The position numbers were made by a program, and so were the translations under genes. Under the pieces are notes generated by a model that saw nothing but the letters and a program-made list of their open reading frames with translations, did no database searches and was not told the DNA's origin. A DNA stretch of 64,000 nucleotides from Alkalicoccus luteus (GTDB lineage: Bacteria; Bacillota; Bacilli; Bacillales; Salisediminibacteriaceae): NCBI RefSeq assembly GCF_012034335.1, contig NZ_JAATHJ010000013.1, positions 1-64,000 of the forward strand, in the 5' to 3' direction. Of this stretch, positions 51,304 to 60,053 are shown one piece after another. Within the stretch, counting starts at the first letter, position 1; every line of letters starts with the position of its first letter.

Positions 51304-54300
51304 TGATTGCAATACGCGTCTATACGCAAGATGTCGAATGGCTGCATGAGACCAGCCGTTTTTTGTCGTTGCAACTCGCCTTAGAGTTTTTCGAAACAGG
51401 AGAATTTGAGCTGCATATCAATCAGTACACGGAAGGCATCGAACATTTTCGAAAAGGGCACCTGCTGGTCTTTGATAAAGAAGGCAGGAAAGCCGGGATC
51501 ATCCGGCACGTGGAACATGCGCTGGATCAGGACGGCAAAATATCGGAAAACCTCGTGATCAAAGGTGTCACGCTGGACGGCGTGATGGATCAACGGAAGA
51601 CGGTACCACCGGAACATACGTCCCATGACAGGCGTTCTGGGGATGCGGAGACGGTGATGAAGCATTACGTGGAAAACCACTTCGTGAATCCTGTTGATCC
51701 CGCCCGGAAAGTGCCGCATCTGGAAGTCGCACCGAATCGCAACCGTGGCGAACACGTCAGCTGGGAATCCCGGAACCGCAATGTCTCCGACGAGTTAGAG
51801 AATATTTCTAAGACGGCTGGCTTAGGCTGGATGGTCACGGTGGATGTGGTGCGTCGCGTCTGGGTGTTTGATGTGTTCGAGCGAAAGGATTTAAGCGAGT
51901 TTAACGAGGCTGGTCATCCTCCTGTCTTTTTTAGCCCAGACTTCCACACCGTGCAGTCGCAATCCTTCGTGGAGAGTGATACGGACTATAAAAACGTCGC
52001 GTATGTCGGTGGGCAAGGTGAAGGTGTGGACCGTCTTATTATCGAGATTGGCGAAGCTGAGGGCTGGGATCGCTACGAAACGTTTGTCGATGCAAGAGAC
52101 GTGGGCGGAGAGGACGAAGACGGCGAGGAGCTGACCGAGGAAGAAGAACGAGAGCTGCTTACGACTCGTGGCAAACGCCGGTTAGAGGAGCTGGAAGCAC
52201 AGCTGTTTTTAGAGGCACAGATCCTCACGCCGGTGACTCGGATCGATCCGACTTCCGGAAAAACCATCGTCGAAACGCCGTTTGAATACGAAGAAGATTT
52301 CCGTTTAGGAGATATCGTACAAGTCTATAACAAGTCCTGGGGTGTCACGATGCGGGCACCAATTACTGGCTTTACTGAAATCCACGAAGGAGACGGCTTC
52401 ACCCTGGAAGCAACCTTTGGCGAGAAACGGCCAACGCTTATTAGTAAGATCCGGCGTAAGTTTCAGGAGCTTGAAGGCGTGGACTACCAGGAGGCACCGG
52501 TCCGGTTTGCACGGATTGAAGCAGAGCGAGCGCGCCAGGATGCTTATGCAGGTCTAACGGAAGAAGAGCGCCGCCGCTTGGAACAGGCACAACAAAACCT
52601 GGACCGTGCCTTTGAAGAGGCCGAGCGTCGAGGAAATGAAGCGAAAGATTACGCCTTTGAACAGGATGGCTACCGGCAGGAGGAAACGAAAGATTACGCC
52701 GATGAGCGGGATGAAGGGGTAGAGAACCGGTCCCGTGACTATGCCGATGAAAAAGCCCGTGATGCCCGAGATGAAGCCCGTCATTATACAGATGAGGAAA
52801 TTGACAGCACGCGGCAGGATCTCCTGGAGGATATCGCAAGGAAAGCAGAGCTTGAGTATGTGGATGGCCAGCTGCAGCTTAAAGCAGATCAGCAAGCGTA
52901 TGACGATCTGGCTGCAGAAGTGGCAGAGAAAGCCGGTCTACAATACGTAGATGGCCAACTGCAGTTAAAGGCCAGTCAGTCTGCATTGGATGAGGCTATT
53001 AGCGATATCGCAGATAAGGCTGATCTGGAGTATGTAGATGGTCGCCTGGTCGATAAGGCTAACGTTGGGGATGTCTACACCCGTGAATACCTGGACAACG
53101 CGTTTGAGAACGTCGTAGGCATCACGGAATATGAAACGGACATGGAAGGTATCGTAACGGATCTTACCAATCAGGAGAGCCGGATCAGTCAAACGGAATC
53201 GGATATTCTGCTGCGCGTTACTGCCGAAACATTTGATCAGACAACCGGGCAGCTGGAGGAGGATCTGGGCAGCCTGACTACGCGAGTCAGTTCTGCAGAG
53301 ACAGAGATCAATCAAAATGCCGAGGCTATTACCCTGCGAGCAACTAAAGAGGATCTGGAAAGCGTAGAAAATGAGCTTGGCACCGTCAGCAACTCTGTCT
53401 CTTCCTTGGAATCAGAAATCAGTGTCATGGCCGATGAGATCGCCCTCCGCGTGACAAGAGAAGATTATGAGGCAGACCAGGACGATATTGTGAATCGCCT
53501 TAGCTCAGCCGAGTCTGAAATCACTCAAAACGCGGATCAAATTCAATTGAGAGTCGAGCGAACGGAGTTTGAAAATCTGCAAATTGGTGGGCGAAATCTT
53601 GCGGTTGATAGTAAAGAAAGAGAAGTTACTGCTAGAAATAACGGTAATGCTTCGGACAACTTTAACTATTTGACTCTAAGGCATATTGAACCAGATGCTG
53701 GCCAAGAATATCTTATTCATGGTGAAGTGGAATTTACAGAAGGGGAAGACGACGTAATTACTATACTGGCGAGACTTGAGAATGGAAACGGCTCTCAAAC
53801 AATAGGAGACATTCCTATAGAGGATGGACGGATTCAGGCGTCCTATACTGCACGAGAAGGTGAAGGGCGGCTCTACCTTTATGCAGGTAGATCGGGAGAC
53901 ACGCGTGGAAAGGGAGTTATTTTCAGAAAGTTAAAACTCGAAAAAGGAAACAAAGCCACTGATTGGACGCCTGCTCCGGAAGACATAGACGAAGAGATTG
54001 AGGGAGTTAAATCCCGCCTTTCTACTGCAGAAACAAGCATTACACAAAATGCAGAAGAAATTTCCTTGAAAGCCTCTCAGTCTTCTGTAGATGATCTGGA
54101 CAGCGAGATCAGCAGCATCAATTCTGAGCTCTCTGTTCAAGCAGATGAAATTGCCGCGCGTGTTACCCGTCAGGATTACGACGCGGATCAGGAAGGTATT
54201 GTGCAACGCTTTGAAAGTAATGAATCCTCTATCTCTGCTAATGCTGATGCTATTGAGCTACGGGTAGAAAAGGAAACCTTTGATGCCTTAGAGGGCAGAG

Positions 54301-55748
54301 TCTCCAGTGCGGAAACGTCTATCTCTCAGAACGCCGAGGCCATTTCCCTGCGAGCAACAAAAACTGAAGTGGATAGCATAGAGGGCCGGATGAGCAGTGC
54401 GGAATCTGAGCTGTCGGTCCAGGCTGATCAAATTGATTTGCGCGTAGAGAAAGACGGTGTGATTGGTGCCATTAATCTTAGCTCGGAGTCCGCTATTATT
54501 GACGTTGCCAAGCTTAACATTACGGGTGACGTAGAGATTGAAAACGGCGAACTGAAAGTCACCCATTTATCAGCGGCCACGGGCACATTCTCTGGAGAGC
54601 TTACCGGTGCTTCCGGAACCTTTTCGGGATCCCTTTCTGCAGCTACTGGTGAATTCCGAGGAGACATGACGGCCGGGACCATTGATATTGATACGGATCT
54701 GAAAGTAGGAAACACCATTTATCTTGGTGATCCAAGCTTTGAAGATGACCGGTTTATCATGTTTGAAGATATCTCGTACATTGCTGGTGGTAATGGAAAC
54801 TTGGAGCTATTTGGCCGAGATCTAAAACTGAACGCAGGACGAGACGTGGTATTTGATGCAGACCGGAGCATTGTGTTCTTCAGTCCGTTGGATGTGCGTG
54901 TGCATAGTCGCCTTTATCCGGACGACATTATCACCAACGAAATTCAGGTCTTTGCAGGTTCGGATAACGGCTTGTTCTTGGAGCACGATGGAGGCACACA
55001 GTCAGAAGTAGGAACCCTGGGCGGCAGCGGCCGGGAACTGATGTGGATCCGATCTGACAAAGCTTCCTTTTCGGAAGGGGCAGCGATTTATCTCTATACC
55101 AATGCTGACAGCAGTAGCTTTGCCGGAGAACTGCAGCTATACGCAAAGGGCAATCGACGCGCACGAATTGGAGAAACATTCTGGCTTCAAGGGGCAGATG
55201 GTTTTACTGGCGGTTTAGAAATCGGAGACCGTGGCCATATGCTTAGCATGCGCGGAACTCGTATGACAAACTATGCAGAAGCAACTGGTGCCAATAACTT
55301 TGCCTGGGAGGTTCGCTTAGATACTAACGGCAGCTATAGCACCGCTATTAACGTGCATAACAATGGGAACTTCCGTGTCTACAACGATCTGCAGGTAGAC
55401 GGGAATAAGAACGCCGTTGTCAAAACCGCCGATTATGGCCGCCGGAAGATGTACGCCCTGGAGACGCCGGACAGCCGCTTTATGGATGTCATTGATATCA
55501 CCCTGGATAACGGTGTGCATACGGTCAATTTATGCAGCATGTTTGCCCAGACAATCAGTGATTATCTGGTATTGCCTATTCCACAAGGGCAGGCAGCTGT
55601 GAAGGTGTTGGACGCTGATAGCATATCGTTCCAGGTAGAAGTAGAGACGGCTGAACCGGTCCGGATCGGCTTCATAATCTACGGGAAGCGACTTGGTTAT
55701 GAACATGAATATATGGATGAAGTAATAGAGGAGGACGACGTAGCATGA
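51303..55748 (+). CDS. Tail spike / tail-associated protein with modular stalk
   Basis: A 1481-residue protein. Residues 1-385 are a Gp37/Tal-like hub domain (IRVYTQDVEWLHETSRFLSL). A charged stalk (about 385-530) leads to repeats of QLQLKA...EYVDG and S-x-x-S-x-x-E-x-x-I-x-Q-N-A-E blocks (about 530-1060), a trimeric coiled-coil stalk. Residues about 762-895 form an inserted beta domain, probably carbohydrate-binding, ending GNKATDWTPAPED. C-terminal part (about 1060-1481) has beta-helix-like repeats and an end domain from KTADYGRRKMYALETPDSRF, known from phage spikes. ATG 51303 overlaps the previous TAA. Confidence 0.85.
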   Translation: MIAIRVYTQDVEWLHETSRFLSLQLALEFFETGEFELHINQYTEGIEHFRKGHLLVFDKEGRKAGIIRHVEHALDQDGKISENLVIKGVTLDGVMDQRKTVPPEHTSHDRRSGDAETVMKHYVENHFVNPVDPARKVPHLEVAPNRNRGEHVSWESRNRNVSDELENISKTAGLGWMVTVDVVRRVWVFDVFERKDLSEFNEAGHPPVFFSPDFHTVQSQSFVESDTDYKNVAYVGGQGEGVDRLIIEIGEAEGWDRYETFVDARDVGGEDEDGEELTEEEERELLTTRGKRRLEELEAQLFLEAQILTPVTRIDPTSGKTIVETPFEYEEDFRLGDIVQVYNKSWGVTMRAPITGFTEIHEGDGFTLEATFGEKRPTLISKIRRKFQELEGVDYQEAPVRFARIEAERARQDAYAGLTEEERRRLEQAQQNLDRAFEEAERRGNEAKDYAFEQDGYRQEETKDYADERDEGVENRSRDYADEKARDARDEARHYTDEEIDSTRQDLLEDIARKAELEYVDGQLQLKADQQAYDDLAAEVAEKAGLQYVDGQLQLKASQSALDEAISDIADKADLEYVDGRLVDKANVGDVYTREYLDNAFENVVGITEYETDMEGIVTDLTNQESRISQTESDILLRVTAETFDQTTGQLEEDLGSLTTRVSSAETEINQNAEAITLRATKEDLESVENELGTVSNSVSSLESEISVMADEIALRVTREDYEADQDDIVNRLSSAESEITQNADQIQLRVERTEFENLQIGGRNLAVDSKEREVTARNNGNASDNFNYLTLRHIEPDAGQEYLIHGEVEFTEGEDDVITILARLENGNGSQTIGDIPIEDGRIQASYTAREGEGRLYLYAGRSGDTRGKGVIFRKLKLEKGNKATDWTPAPEDIDEEIEGVKSRLSTAETSITQNAEEISLKASQSSVDDLDSEISSINSELSVQADEIAARVTRQDYDADQEGIVQRFESNESSISANADAIELRVEKETFDALEGRVSSAETSISQNAEAISLRATKTEVDSIEGRMSSAESELSVQADQIDLRVEKDGVIGAINLSSESAIIDVAKLNITGDVEIENGELKVTHLSAATGTFSGELTGASGTFSGSLSAATGEFRGDMTAGTIDIDTDLKVGNTIYLGDPSFEDDRFIMFEDISYIAGGNGNLELFGRDLKLNAGRDVVFDADRSIVFFSPLDVRVHSRLYPDDIITNEIQVFAGSDNGLFLEHDGGTQSEVGTLGGSGRELMWIRSDKASFSEGAAIYLYTNADSSSFAGELQLYAKGNRRARIGETFWLQGADGFTGGLEIGDRGHMLSMRGTRMTNYAEATGANNFAWEVRLDTNGSYSTAINVHNNGNFRVYNDLQVDGNKNAVVKTADYGRRKMYALETPDSRFMDVIDITLDNGVHTVNLCSMFAQTISDYLVLPIPQGQAAVKVLDADSISFQVEVETAEPVRIGFIIYGKRLGYEHEYMDEVIEEDDVA

Positions 55749-56179
55749 TGGTAGTCGAAATTAAAAACAGTATGTTAGAGCAGGCCCAGCGCCTGCTTTT
55801 TGATTTGAAATTAAAGGGGAAGGATTCCCGGCACCGTACCAAGTTTATCCGTAAGCTGCAGGAGCAGCGGGAGGAGGTGGCTGAGCAGGAACGGGAGCTC
55901 CTGAAAGAACACGCTCACTTAGATGAGAACGAACAGCCAAAGACAAAGGAAGCAGAAGGCGGGCAGATCTGGGACCTGAAAGATCCGGCTGCCTTTGTGA
56001 AAGACAAGCGGGAACTGTACGGGGAAAAGCTAGTCCTGGACAGCCGAAATGATCAAGACATGCTTCAAACGGTTGGCGAGGTCTTACTCCATTGTGAGAA
56101 AGAGTTTAGCGGCCAGGAAGCGATTGTGTATGACTATCTGTGTGACCAATTTGAACAGGAGGGAACCGATCATGAGTAA
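55745..56179 (+). CDS. DUF1617 phage protein
   Basis: A 144-residue helical protein: VEIKNSMLEQAQRLLFDLKL and GKDSRHRTKFIRKLQEQ match DUF1617, a family encoded just after tail fibres in TP901-like phages; function unknown. A decayed copy lies in the remnant prophage (about 62655-62800). Overlaps the spike stop by 4 bases. Confidence 0.78.
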   Translation: MMVVEIKNSMLEQAQRLLFDLKLKGKDSRHRTKFIRKLQEQREEVAEQERELLKEHAHLDENEQPKTKEAEGGQIWDLKDPAAFVKDKRELYGEKLVLDSRNDQDMLQTVGEVLLHCEKEFSGQEAIVYDYLCDQFEQEGTDHE

Positions 56180-56411
56180 CATTCAGATTAGCAGCATTAA
56201 CACTCGTTTTAGTGGAGGAGAAATCAGCGGCGTTGACGTGCGGTTTGGTTTTAAAGGACTGGATGGCCGTGTGGATTCCAGTACCCGTATTGAGATGACT
56301 CCGGAAGAGTATCAAGGGAATGAGCCGATAGATAAGCTGCAGGCAAAAGTAGCCAGTATGATGGTGGAGGCGCTGCAGGAAAGCCCACAGGATGAAGAAG
56401 AAACAGGATAA
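56172..56411 (+). CDS. Small phage protein after DUF1617
   Basis: Seventy-nine residues, beta-rich start (NIQISSINTRFSGGEISGVD) and an acidic end. ATG 56172 overlaps the DUF1617 stop and has GAGGGAACCG upstream. Unknown function. Confidence 0.62.
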   Translation: MSNIQISSINTRFSGGEISGVDVRFGFKGLDGRVDSSTRIEMTPEEYQGNEPIDKLQAKVASMMVEALQESPQDEEETG

Positions 56412-56415
56412 TCGG

Positions 56416-56444
56416 GAGCGTCCTCCCATAGGGCGCTCTTTCTT
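56416..56444 (+). terminator. Terminator between tail and lysis genes
   Basis: GAGCGTCC pairs with GGGCGCTC (one G-U) around 7 bases, then TTTCTT. Confidence 0.65.
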
Positions 56445-56470
56445 ATGTCGTCAGCTGAAGGGGGTCAAGC

Positions 56471-56791
56471 ATGGAGCAGAAGCTCAAGACTGTGGAGGAT
56501 AAGATAAAAAAGATTGAGGGGGAGCTCAACCAGTTAAAAGAGGAGGTGCAGGTGCGAGATTCAGAAGCGCACCGGCGTATGGATGAGCTCAAGAATAGTA
56601 TTGATTCATTAAAAGGTGATACAAAAGACATTAAAAATGGCATGAGCACGATTTTAAAGAGGCAGGAAAGCTTTACGGATTTTCTAAAAGAAATCGTCAG
56701 CCGAACATTCCGGTGGTTTTTCTTAACGATTGCTGTATTCGCTGCCATTATTGGTGTCCTGGTTAACGCTGATCTATCGCATTTATTCTAA
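56471..56791 (+). CDS. XhlA-family hemolysin-like lysis protein
   Basis: A 106-residue XhlA: N-terminal coiled coil (KTVEDKIKKIEGELNQLKEE onward) and a C-terminal membrane helix (RWFFLTIAVFAAIIGVLV). In PBSX, XhlA works with holin XhlB and endolysin to lyse the cell. Confidence 0.88.
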   Translation: MEQKLKTVEDKIKKIEGELNQLKEEVQVRDSEAHRRMDELKNSIDSLKGDTKDIKNGMSTILKRQESFTDFLKEIVSRTFRWFFLTIAVFAAIIGVLVNADLSHLF

Positions 56792-56806
56792 GGAGGTGAA
56801 ATATTA

Positions 56807-57061
56807 ATGGACAAAATGACAATTGCACGCACGGCCGCTCTGGCGCTAGCACTGATCAATCAGCTGCTGGCGTCTTTTGGTTATTCCCCACTGCCGTTTG
56901 ATGAACAGCAGGTAGAGGTTGCCGTATCGTCCACACTGACAGCTGCGGCGGCGGTGTGGGCCTGGTGGAAAAACAACAGCGTGACAAAGGAAGCCCAGGA
57001 AGCGGATGAAGTGATGAAGCAGAAGAAAGCAGCTAAAAAGGAGGCCTTTAATCGTGAATAG
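56807..57061 (+). CDS. Holin, SPP1/XhlB family
   Basis: Eighty-four residues. Helix 1 TAALALALINQLLASFGYSP and helix 2 VSSTLTAAAAVWAWWKNNS with a basic tail (KQKKAAKKEAF) match Holin_SPP1. Forms membrane pores for the amidase. RBS AAGGAGGTG. Confidence 0.9.
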   Translation: MDKMTIARTAALALALINQLLASFGYSPLPFDEQQVEVAVSSTLTAAAAVWAWWKNNSVTKEAQEADEVMKQKKAAKKEAFNRE

Positions 57062-57206
57062 TAAATTCAAAACCCAGTGTGCCTATTGTGGCAAGGATAT
57101 CGAATTCAGTGAGACTGATTACGAGAAAAACGAGATCCCGGAGCCTATCTGCGATGAATGCAGGAAGCTTGTGGAAGCAGGAAAGGAGGACGAAATCAAT
57201 GGCTAA
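57054..57206 (+). CDS. Zinc-ribbon small protein between holin and endolysin
   Basis: Fifty residues with C-A-Y-C-G-K and C-D-E-C-R, a zinc ribbon. GTG 57054 behind AAGGAGG overlaps the holin end, and its own stop overlaps the endolysin start. Possibly a regulator of lysis timing; function unknown. Confidence 0.6.
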   Translation: MNSKFKTQCAYCGKDIEFSETDYEKNEIPEPICDECRKLVEAGKEDEING

Positions 57207-58284
57207 AGTATACCTTGATCCAGGACACGGTGGCCATGATCCGGGAGCCGTAGGGAATGGCCTTAGAGAAAAAGATCTGGTTCTGCAGATTGCTCTAAAA
57301 ACTCGGGCGATCCTTCAGAATCAATACAATGGCGCAACGGTCCGAATGAGCCGAACAACAGATACCTTTGTTGGACTTAATGCCAGGGCGCAAGATGCCG
57401 TGAATTGGGGAGCAGATCTATTCTGTTCTATCCATCTAAACGGAGCCGCAGCTGCAGCCAATGGGACGGAAACATTCAAGCACCCGAGCTCTACAGCCAG
57501 CCGCCCTGCTCAGCGGAACCTACATGATGCGATTCTGGGAGCAATGCGCCGCCTGGATAGCACCGTATCAAACCGAGGCCTCAAAGATGGGAATTTTGCC
57601 GTGCTCCGTGGCACGTATACCAGGATGCTTTCTGTTCTCACGGAAGCCCTGTTTATCACGAATACGCGGGATGCGAATCTATTGAAGCGCTCCGGTACCC
57701 TGGACCGTATTGCAGAAGCTCATGCCGAAGGGATTGCCAAAACGCTCGGACTTAGCAGGAAGAGTGGAAGCTCCGGCGGATCTGGTGGGAGTGCACCGCG
57801 ATACGGGCCAAACAATGAATCATTCGCAAGCTACCATAGTGAATGGTGGGGCGCTGAAGGAGAGCATATCAGAGCCATTCAGCGGCTCCTGCAGTTGGCC
57901 AAAGAGCTACCGCTTGGATCGGCAGACGGAAGGTTTGGCCAGGTGACACTCGACGCGGTTCGATCTTTCCAGGACAAGCATAATCTCAGCAGCGCCGGTC
58001 AGAACTTCTACGGCGTGCCTGGGCCGAAGACAACAGCAAAGCTTGCCGAGGTAAGCAATACGACAGACGGGCTGCCAGGTGATATGGTCCGTGTAACAGC
58101 CGACAGGGTAAACTACCGTAGCCGTGCAAACTGGGATGATAGCGCAGTGGCTGGATCAGTAAGCAAAGGGGAATCTTTTACCATTGTGCGCCGTGCGATT
58201 ATGAGCAATGGATCTGATCTGTATCAGATTAAGTCCGGAAACTTTATCAGCGTGCATCCAAACTTTGTGGAAGTAGTAAAATAA
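57199..58284 (+). CDS. Endolysin: N-acetylmuramoyl-L-alanine amidase with two C-terminal domains
   Basis: A 361-residue lysin. Amidase_3 domain 1-175 with zinc ligands His10 (DPGHGG), Glu24 (LREKD) and His79 (SIHLNG) and catalytic Glu149 (TEALFITN). A Ser/Gly linker follows, then a peptidoglycan-binding domain (about 210-290; LPLGSADGRFGQVTLDAVRSF) and an SH3-like domain (about 295-361). It cleaves the amide between MurNAc and L-Ala. ATG 57199 behind GGAAAGGAGG. No signal peptide, as expected with a holin. Confidence 0.93.
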   Translation: MAKVYLDPGHGGHDPGAVGNGLREKDLVLQIALKTRAILQNQYNGATVRMSRTTDTFVGLNARAQDAVNWGADLFCSIHLNGAAAAANGTETFKHPSSTASRPAQRNLHDAILGAMRRLDSTVSNRGLKDGNFAVLRGTYTRMLSVLTEALFITNTRDANLLKRSGTLDRIAEAHAEGIAKTLGLSRKSGSSGGSGGSAPRYGPNNESFASYHSEWWGAEGEHIRAIQRLLQLAKELPLGSADGRFGQVTLDAVRSFQDKHNLSSAGQNFYGVPGPKTTAKLAEVSNTTDGLPGDMVRVTADRVNYRSRANWDDSAVAGSVSKGESFTIVRRAIMSNGSDLYQIKSGNFISVHPNFVEVVK

Positions 58285-58296
58285 TCAAAAATAAAA

Positions 58297-58316
58297 AGAG
58301 GGGCAGACGCCCCTCT
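58297..58316 (+). terminator. Hairpin after the endolysin gene
   Basis: AGAGGGGC/GCCCCTCT around AGAC, 12 bases after the stop. There is no T-run, so termination may rely on the next hairpin at 58515. Confidence 0.5.
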
Positions 58317-58327
58317 ACATCACTAAC

Positions 58328-58504
58328 CTATGATAAAATAAGTATACCGAGCTCTTTAGAGCTAGTATCAAACGCCCGAAGTGAAGCTTTAGTGTTTTGT
58401 TCAAGGCTGTCCATTGGATTCAAGAGGTCGGCTCTCACTCCTTCAAATGCTTTTAGAGTAGCGTTTGGTGCGTCGAGGAAACTAGTCAGATCAGAGCGGA
58501 TCAT
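58328..58504 (-). CDS. Possible 58-residue gene downstream of the intron core
   Basis: Frame from ATG 58504 to TAG 58328 encodes MIRSDLTSFLDAPNATLKAF and continues with two similar S/T-L-K/R-A-F segments. Codon use looks natural, but no Shine-Dalgarno is present. It follows the group I intron-like core on the same strand, so it could be part of the 3' exon or a domain of the intron RNA rather than a gene. Confidence 0.3.
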   Translation of the reverse strand: MIRSDLTSFLDAPNATLKAFEGVRADLLNPMDSLEQNTKASLRAFDTSSKELGILILS

Positions 58505-58514
58505 TTTTGTTAAC

Positions 58515-58545
58515 GCACCGGGTTATTATCCGGTGCTTCTTTTTG
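58515..58545 (+). terminator. Terminator of the late operon
   Basis: GCACCGG/CCGGTGC around 8 bases, followed by TTCTTTTTG. On the opposite strand the same hairpin is the first stem after the P9-like hairpin of the intron core. Confidence 0.65.
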
Positions 58546-58760
58546 TTTCCAAAAGATCAGCATATCTCTTCATCCTAATAGGATGCTGGGCGCTCGTGGT
58601 TGGGTTATTGCGCTCTTAGCTCACCAACTATGCGTTGCACCTTCTAACTACGTAACAGGTTCATTAGCTTGGCTCAGGATTGCCTTATCTAAGAGGACGT
58701 AGGTTTCCCTGAATTCACCCAGTTTTCACTCATGTATTGCTACATAAGGCGGCATACATA
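58515..58760 (-). ncRNA. Group I intron-like ribozyme core, antisense to the lysis genes
   Basis: On the reverse strand all four core elements occur in order: P AATTCAGGGAAACCT (58701-58715), Q AATCCTGAGCCAAGC (58667-58681), R GTGCAACGCATAG (58628-58640) and S GAGATATGC (58560-58568). P4 forms from TCAGG with CCTGA, P5 from CCT with AGG, P6 from GCC with GGT and P7 from GCATA with TATGC. A P2-like hairpin with a GCAA loop (about 58732-58747) lies upstream and a P9-like hairpin with a GAAA tetraloop (58538-58556) downstream. The core resembles the IA group seen in Gram-positive phages. Exons are not evident and no homing endonuclease gene is present. Confidence 0.78.
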
Positions 58761-59317
58761 ACACCATAAGTTAGTAAATTTATCTTAGCAGATGATGGGA
58801 AAGATAGGAAGAGGGACGAAAGCTATTATCAGCGTATATCTGAATTTTTTAGCAATTTCGAAGCAATTAAAAAGGAGCTTTATGCCCCTGTTTCTTCGTA
58901 AGAATGTATGTGCTTTATTTAATACCCGTGCAAAGTTATAATTGATAGCCAATCATTTGATATAACGAGAATTTCGATTTTCTTCTTAATTTGATAGTAC
59001 ATAATGATTATTAAGGGACGAGGCTTAAGCTTCTTCAAAAGTGTTAGTGCATATCCTGATAATTTCTTGATAATCTGAGTAAAAGTTTTGTTATGAAAAA
59101 ACTCAAAATAAAGTGTCAAAATTTATTTCATCTTTTAATTTGTATTTAATGTAATAAAATTCAAAAAAGATGAAAACCAATAGTGTTTTAAGAAGGTTTA
59201 TTATTGAGTAAAATCAGGATCAGAAATTGTTTAGGGTTAAAGTACTATAATTTGTTTCTGTAACTATAAAAATGTAGTACAATTATAAAATGACAGTAAA
59301 TAGGAGAGGGATTGTTC
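58761..59317. other. AT-rich stretch between intron core and DUF3800 gene
   Basis: No supported gene. A reverse-strand open frame at 58919-59119 (66 residues) lacks a ribosome site, but a hairpin with GGGGC/GCTCC and TTTTT (about 58870-58892, reverse strand) follows it. The stretch should contain the promoter of the DUF3800 gene; possible TATAAT near 59246 and TACAAT near 59278. Confidence 0.4.
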
Positions 59318-59968
59318 ATGGGTCGTAAAGTCATTCTTAACTTCGATGAGTCTGGTAATATGGGCAGGCAAGGAAGATATTTTACAATTGCATGTATTGA
59401 AGCAGAAAATACTAAACCCTTAGTTAATATAATGAAAAAAACAATATTAAAGACTATTAAAAATTTTCCGGAATACAACGACCTAGATGAAATTAAAGCA
59501 AGTGATAGTTCGCCAGTTGTTAAAGAATTTTTCTTAAGAAAAATAGCTACAAAGGAAAGTATAAAAATTAGGTATATTGTAGCCGACTTGCATCACGTAG
59601 ACGCACATTTAAAAGATGATGAAAATTTATTATATAATTATATGTTGAAATTGTTGGTCACACCCATTGCAGCAAAAAATGATGTAAGCTGTTTATGTTT
59701 GAACTTAGATAAAAGAACTATTAAAGTGAAATCCACTAATTCATTTGAAGACTATATTAAACTGCAATTAAATTATGAACAAAATTGTAATGTTGAAGTG
59801 GAAGTGAATTATATTGAATCTCATAATTCTCGTGCCATTCAAGCTGCAGATTTCGTTGCAAATGCAATCAATGCTAAATATGAATATAATAAAACTTACG
59901 GCTATACTGCAATAGAACAAAAAATAGTAAGAAGATCATGTTTTCCATATAAGCAATTTGGGAAATGA
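59318..59968 (+). CDS. DUF3800 domain protein, right-end cargo
   Basis: A 216-residue protein with the DUF3800 pattern: FDESGN at residues 9-14, acidic and hydrophobic strands in the middle (RYIVADLHHVDAH; SCLCLNLDKRTIKV) and SHNSRAIQAADFVANAINA near the C-terminus. The fold is thought to be RNase H-like, with the Asp residues as the likely active site; activity is unproven. ATG 59318 behind AGGAGAGGG is preferred. The gene is far more AT-rich than the lysis genes, has its own control and sits between lysis module and attR, the usual place for lysogenic cargo such as anti-phage genes. Confidence 0.78.
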   Translation: MGRKVILNFDESGNMGRQGRYFTIACIEAENTKPLVNIMKKTILKTIKNFPEYNDLDEIKASDSSPVVKEFFLRKIATKESIKIRYIVADLHHVDAHLKDDENLLYNYMLKLLVTPIAAKNDVSCLCLNLDKRTIKVKSTNSFEDYIKLQLNYEQNCNVEVEVNYIESHNSRAIQAADFVANAINAKYEYNKTYGYTAIEQKIVRRSCFPYKQFGK

Positions 59969-60018
59969 ATAATATAATAAAATTAATGTTACCTTGTGAA
60001 AATTTTTATGCTAAAATC

Positions 60019-60047
60019 TTTACAAAAATGTACACCTAATGTATACT
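60019..60047 (+). promoter_or_regulatory. Strong sigma-A promoter of the right-end ncRNA
   Basis: TTTACA (60019-60024), exactly 17 bases, TATACT (60042-60047): five of six consensus bases in both boxes. Confidence 0.75.
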
Positions 60048-60053
60048 CATAAT

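Noticed and set aside
58392-58619. Plus-strand frame of 75 codons after the endolysin
   Set aside because: It reads through the terminator hairpin and the intron core on the opposite strand and has no ribosome site.
58919-59119. Reverse-strand 66-codon frame, Lys/Ile-rich
   Set aside because: TTG start without ribosome site in AT-rich DNA. A hairpin with T-run follows it, so a lost gene is possible, but there is too little to support it.
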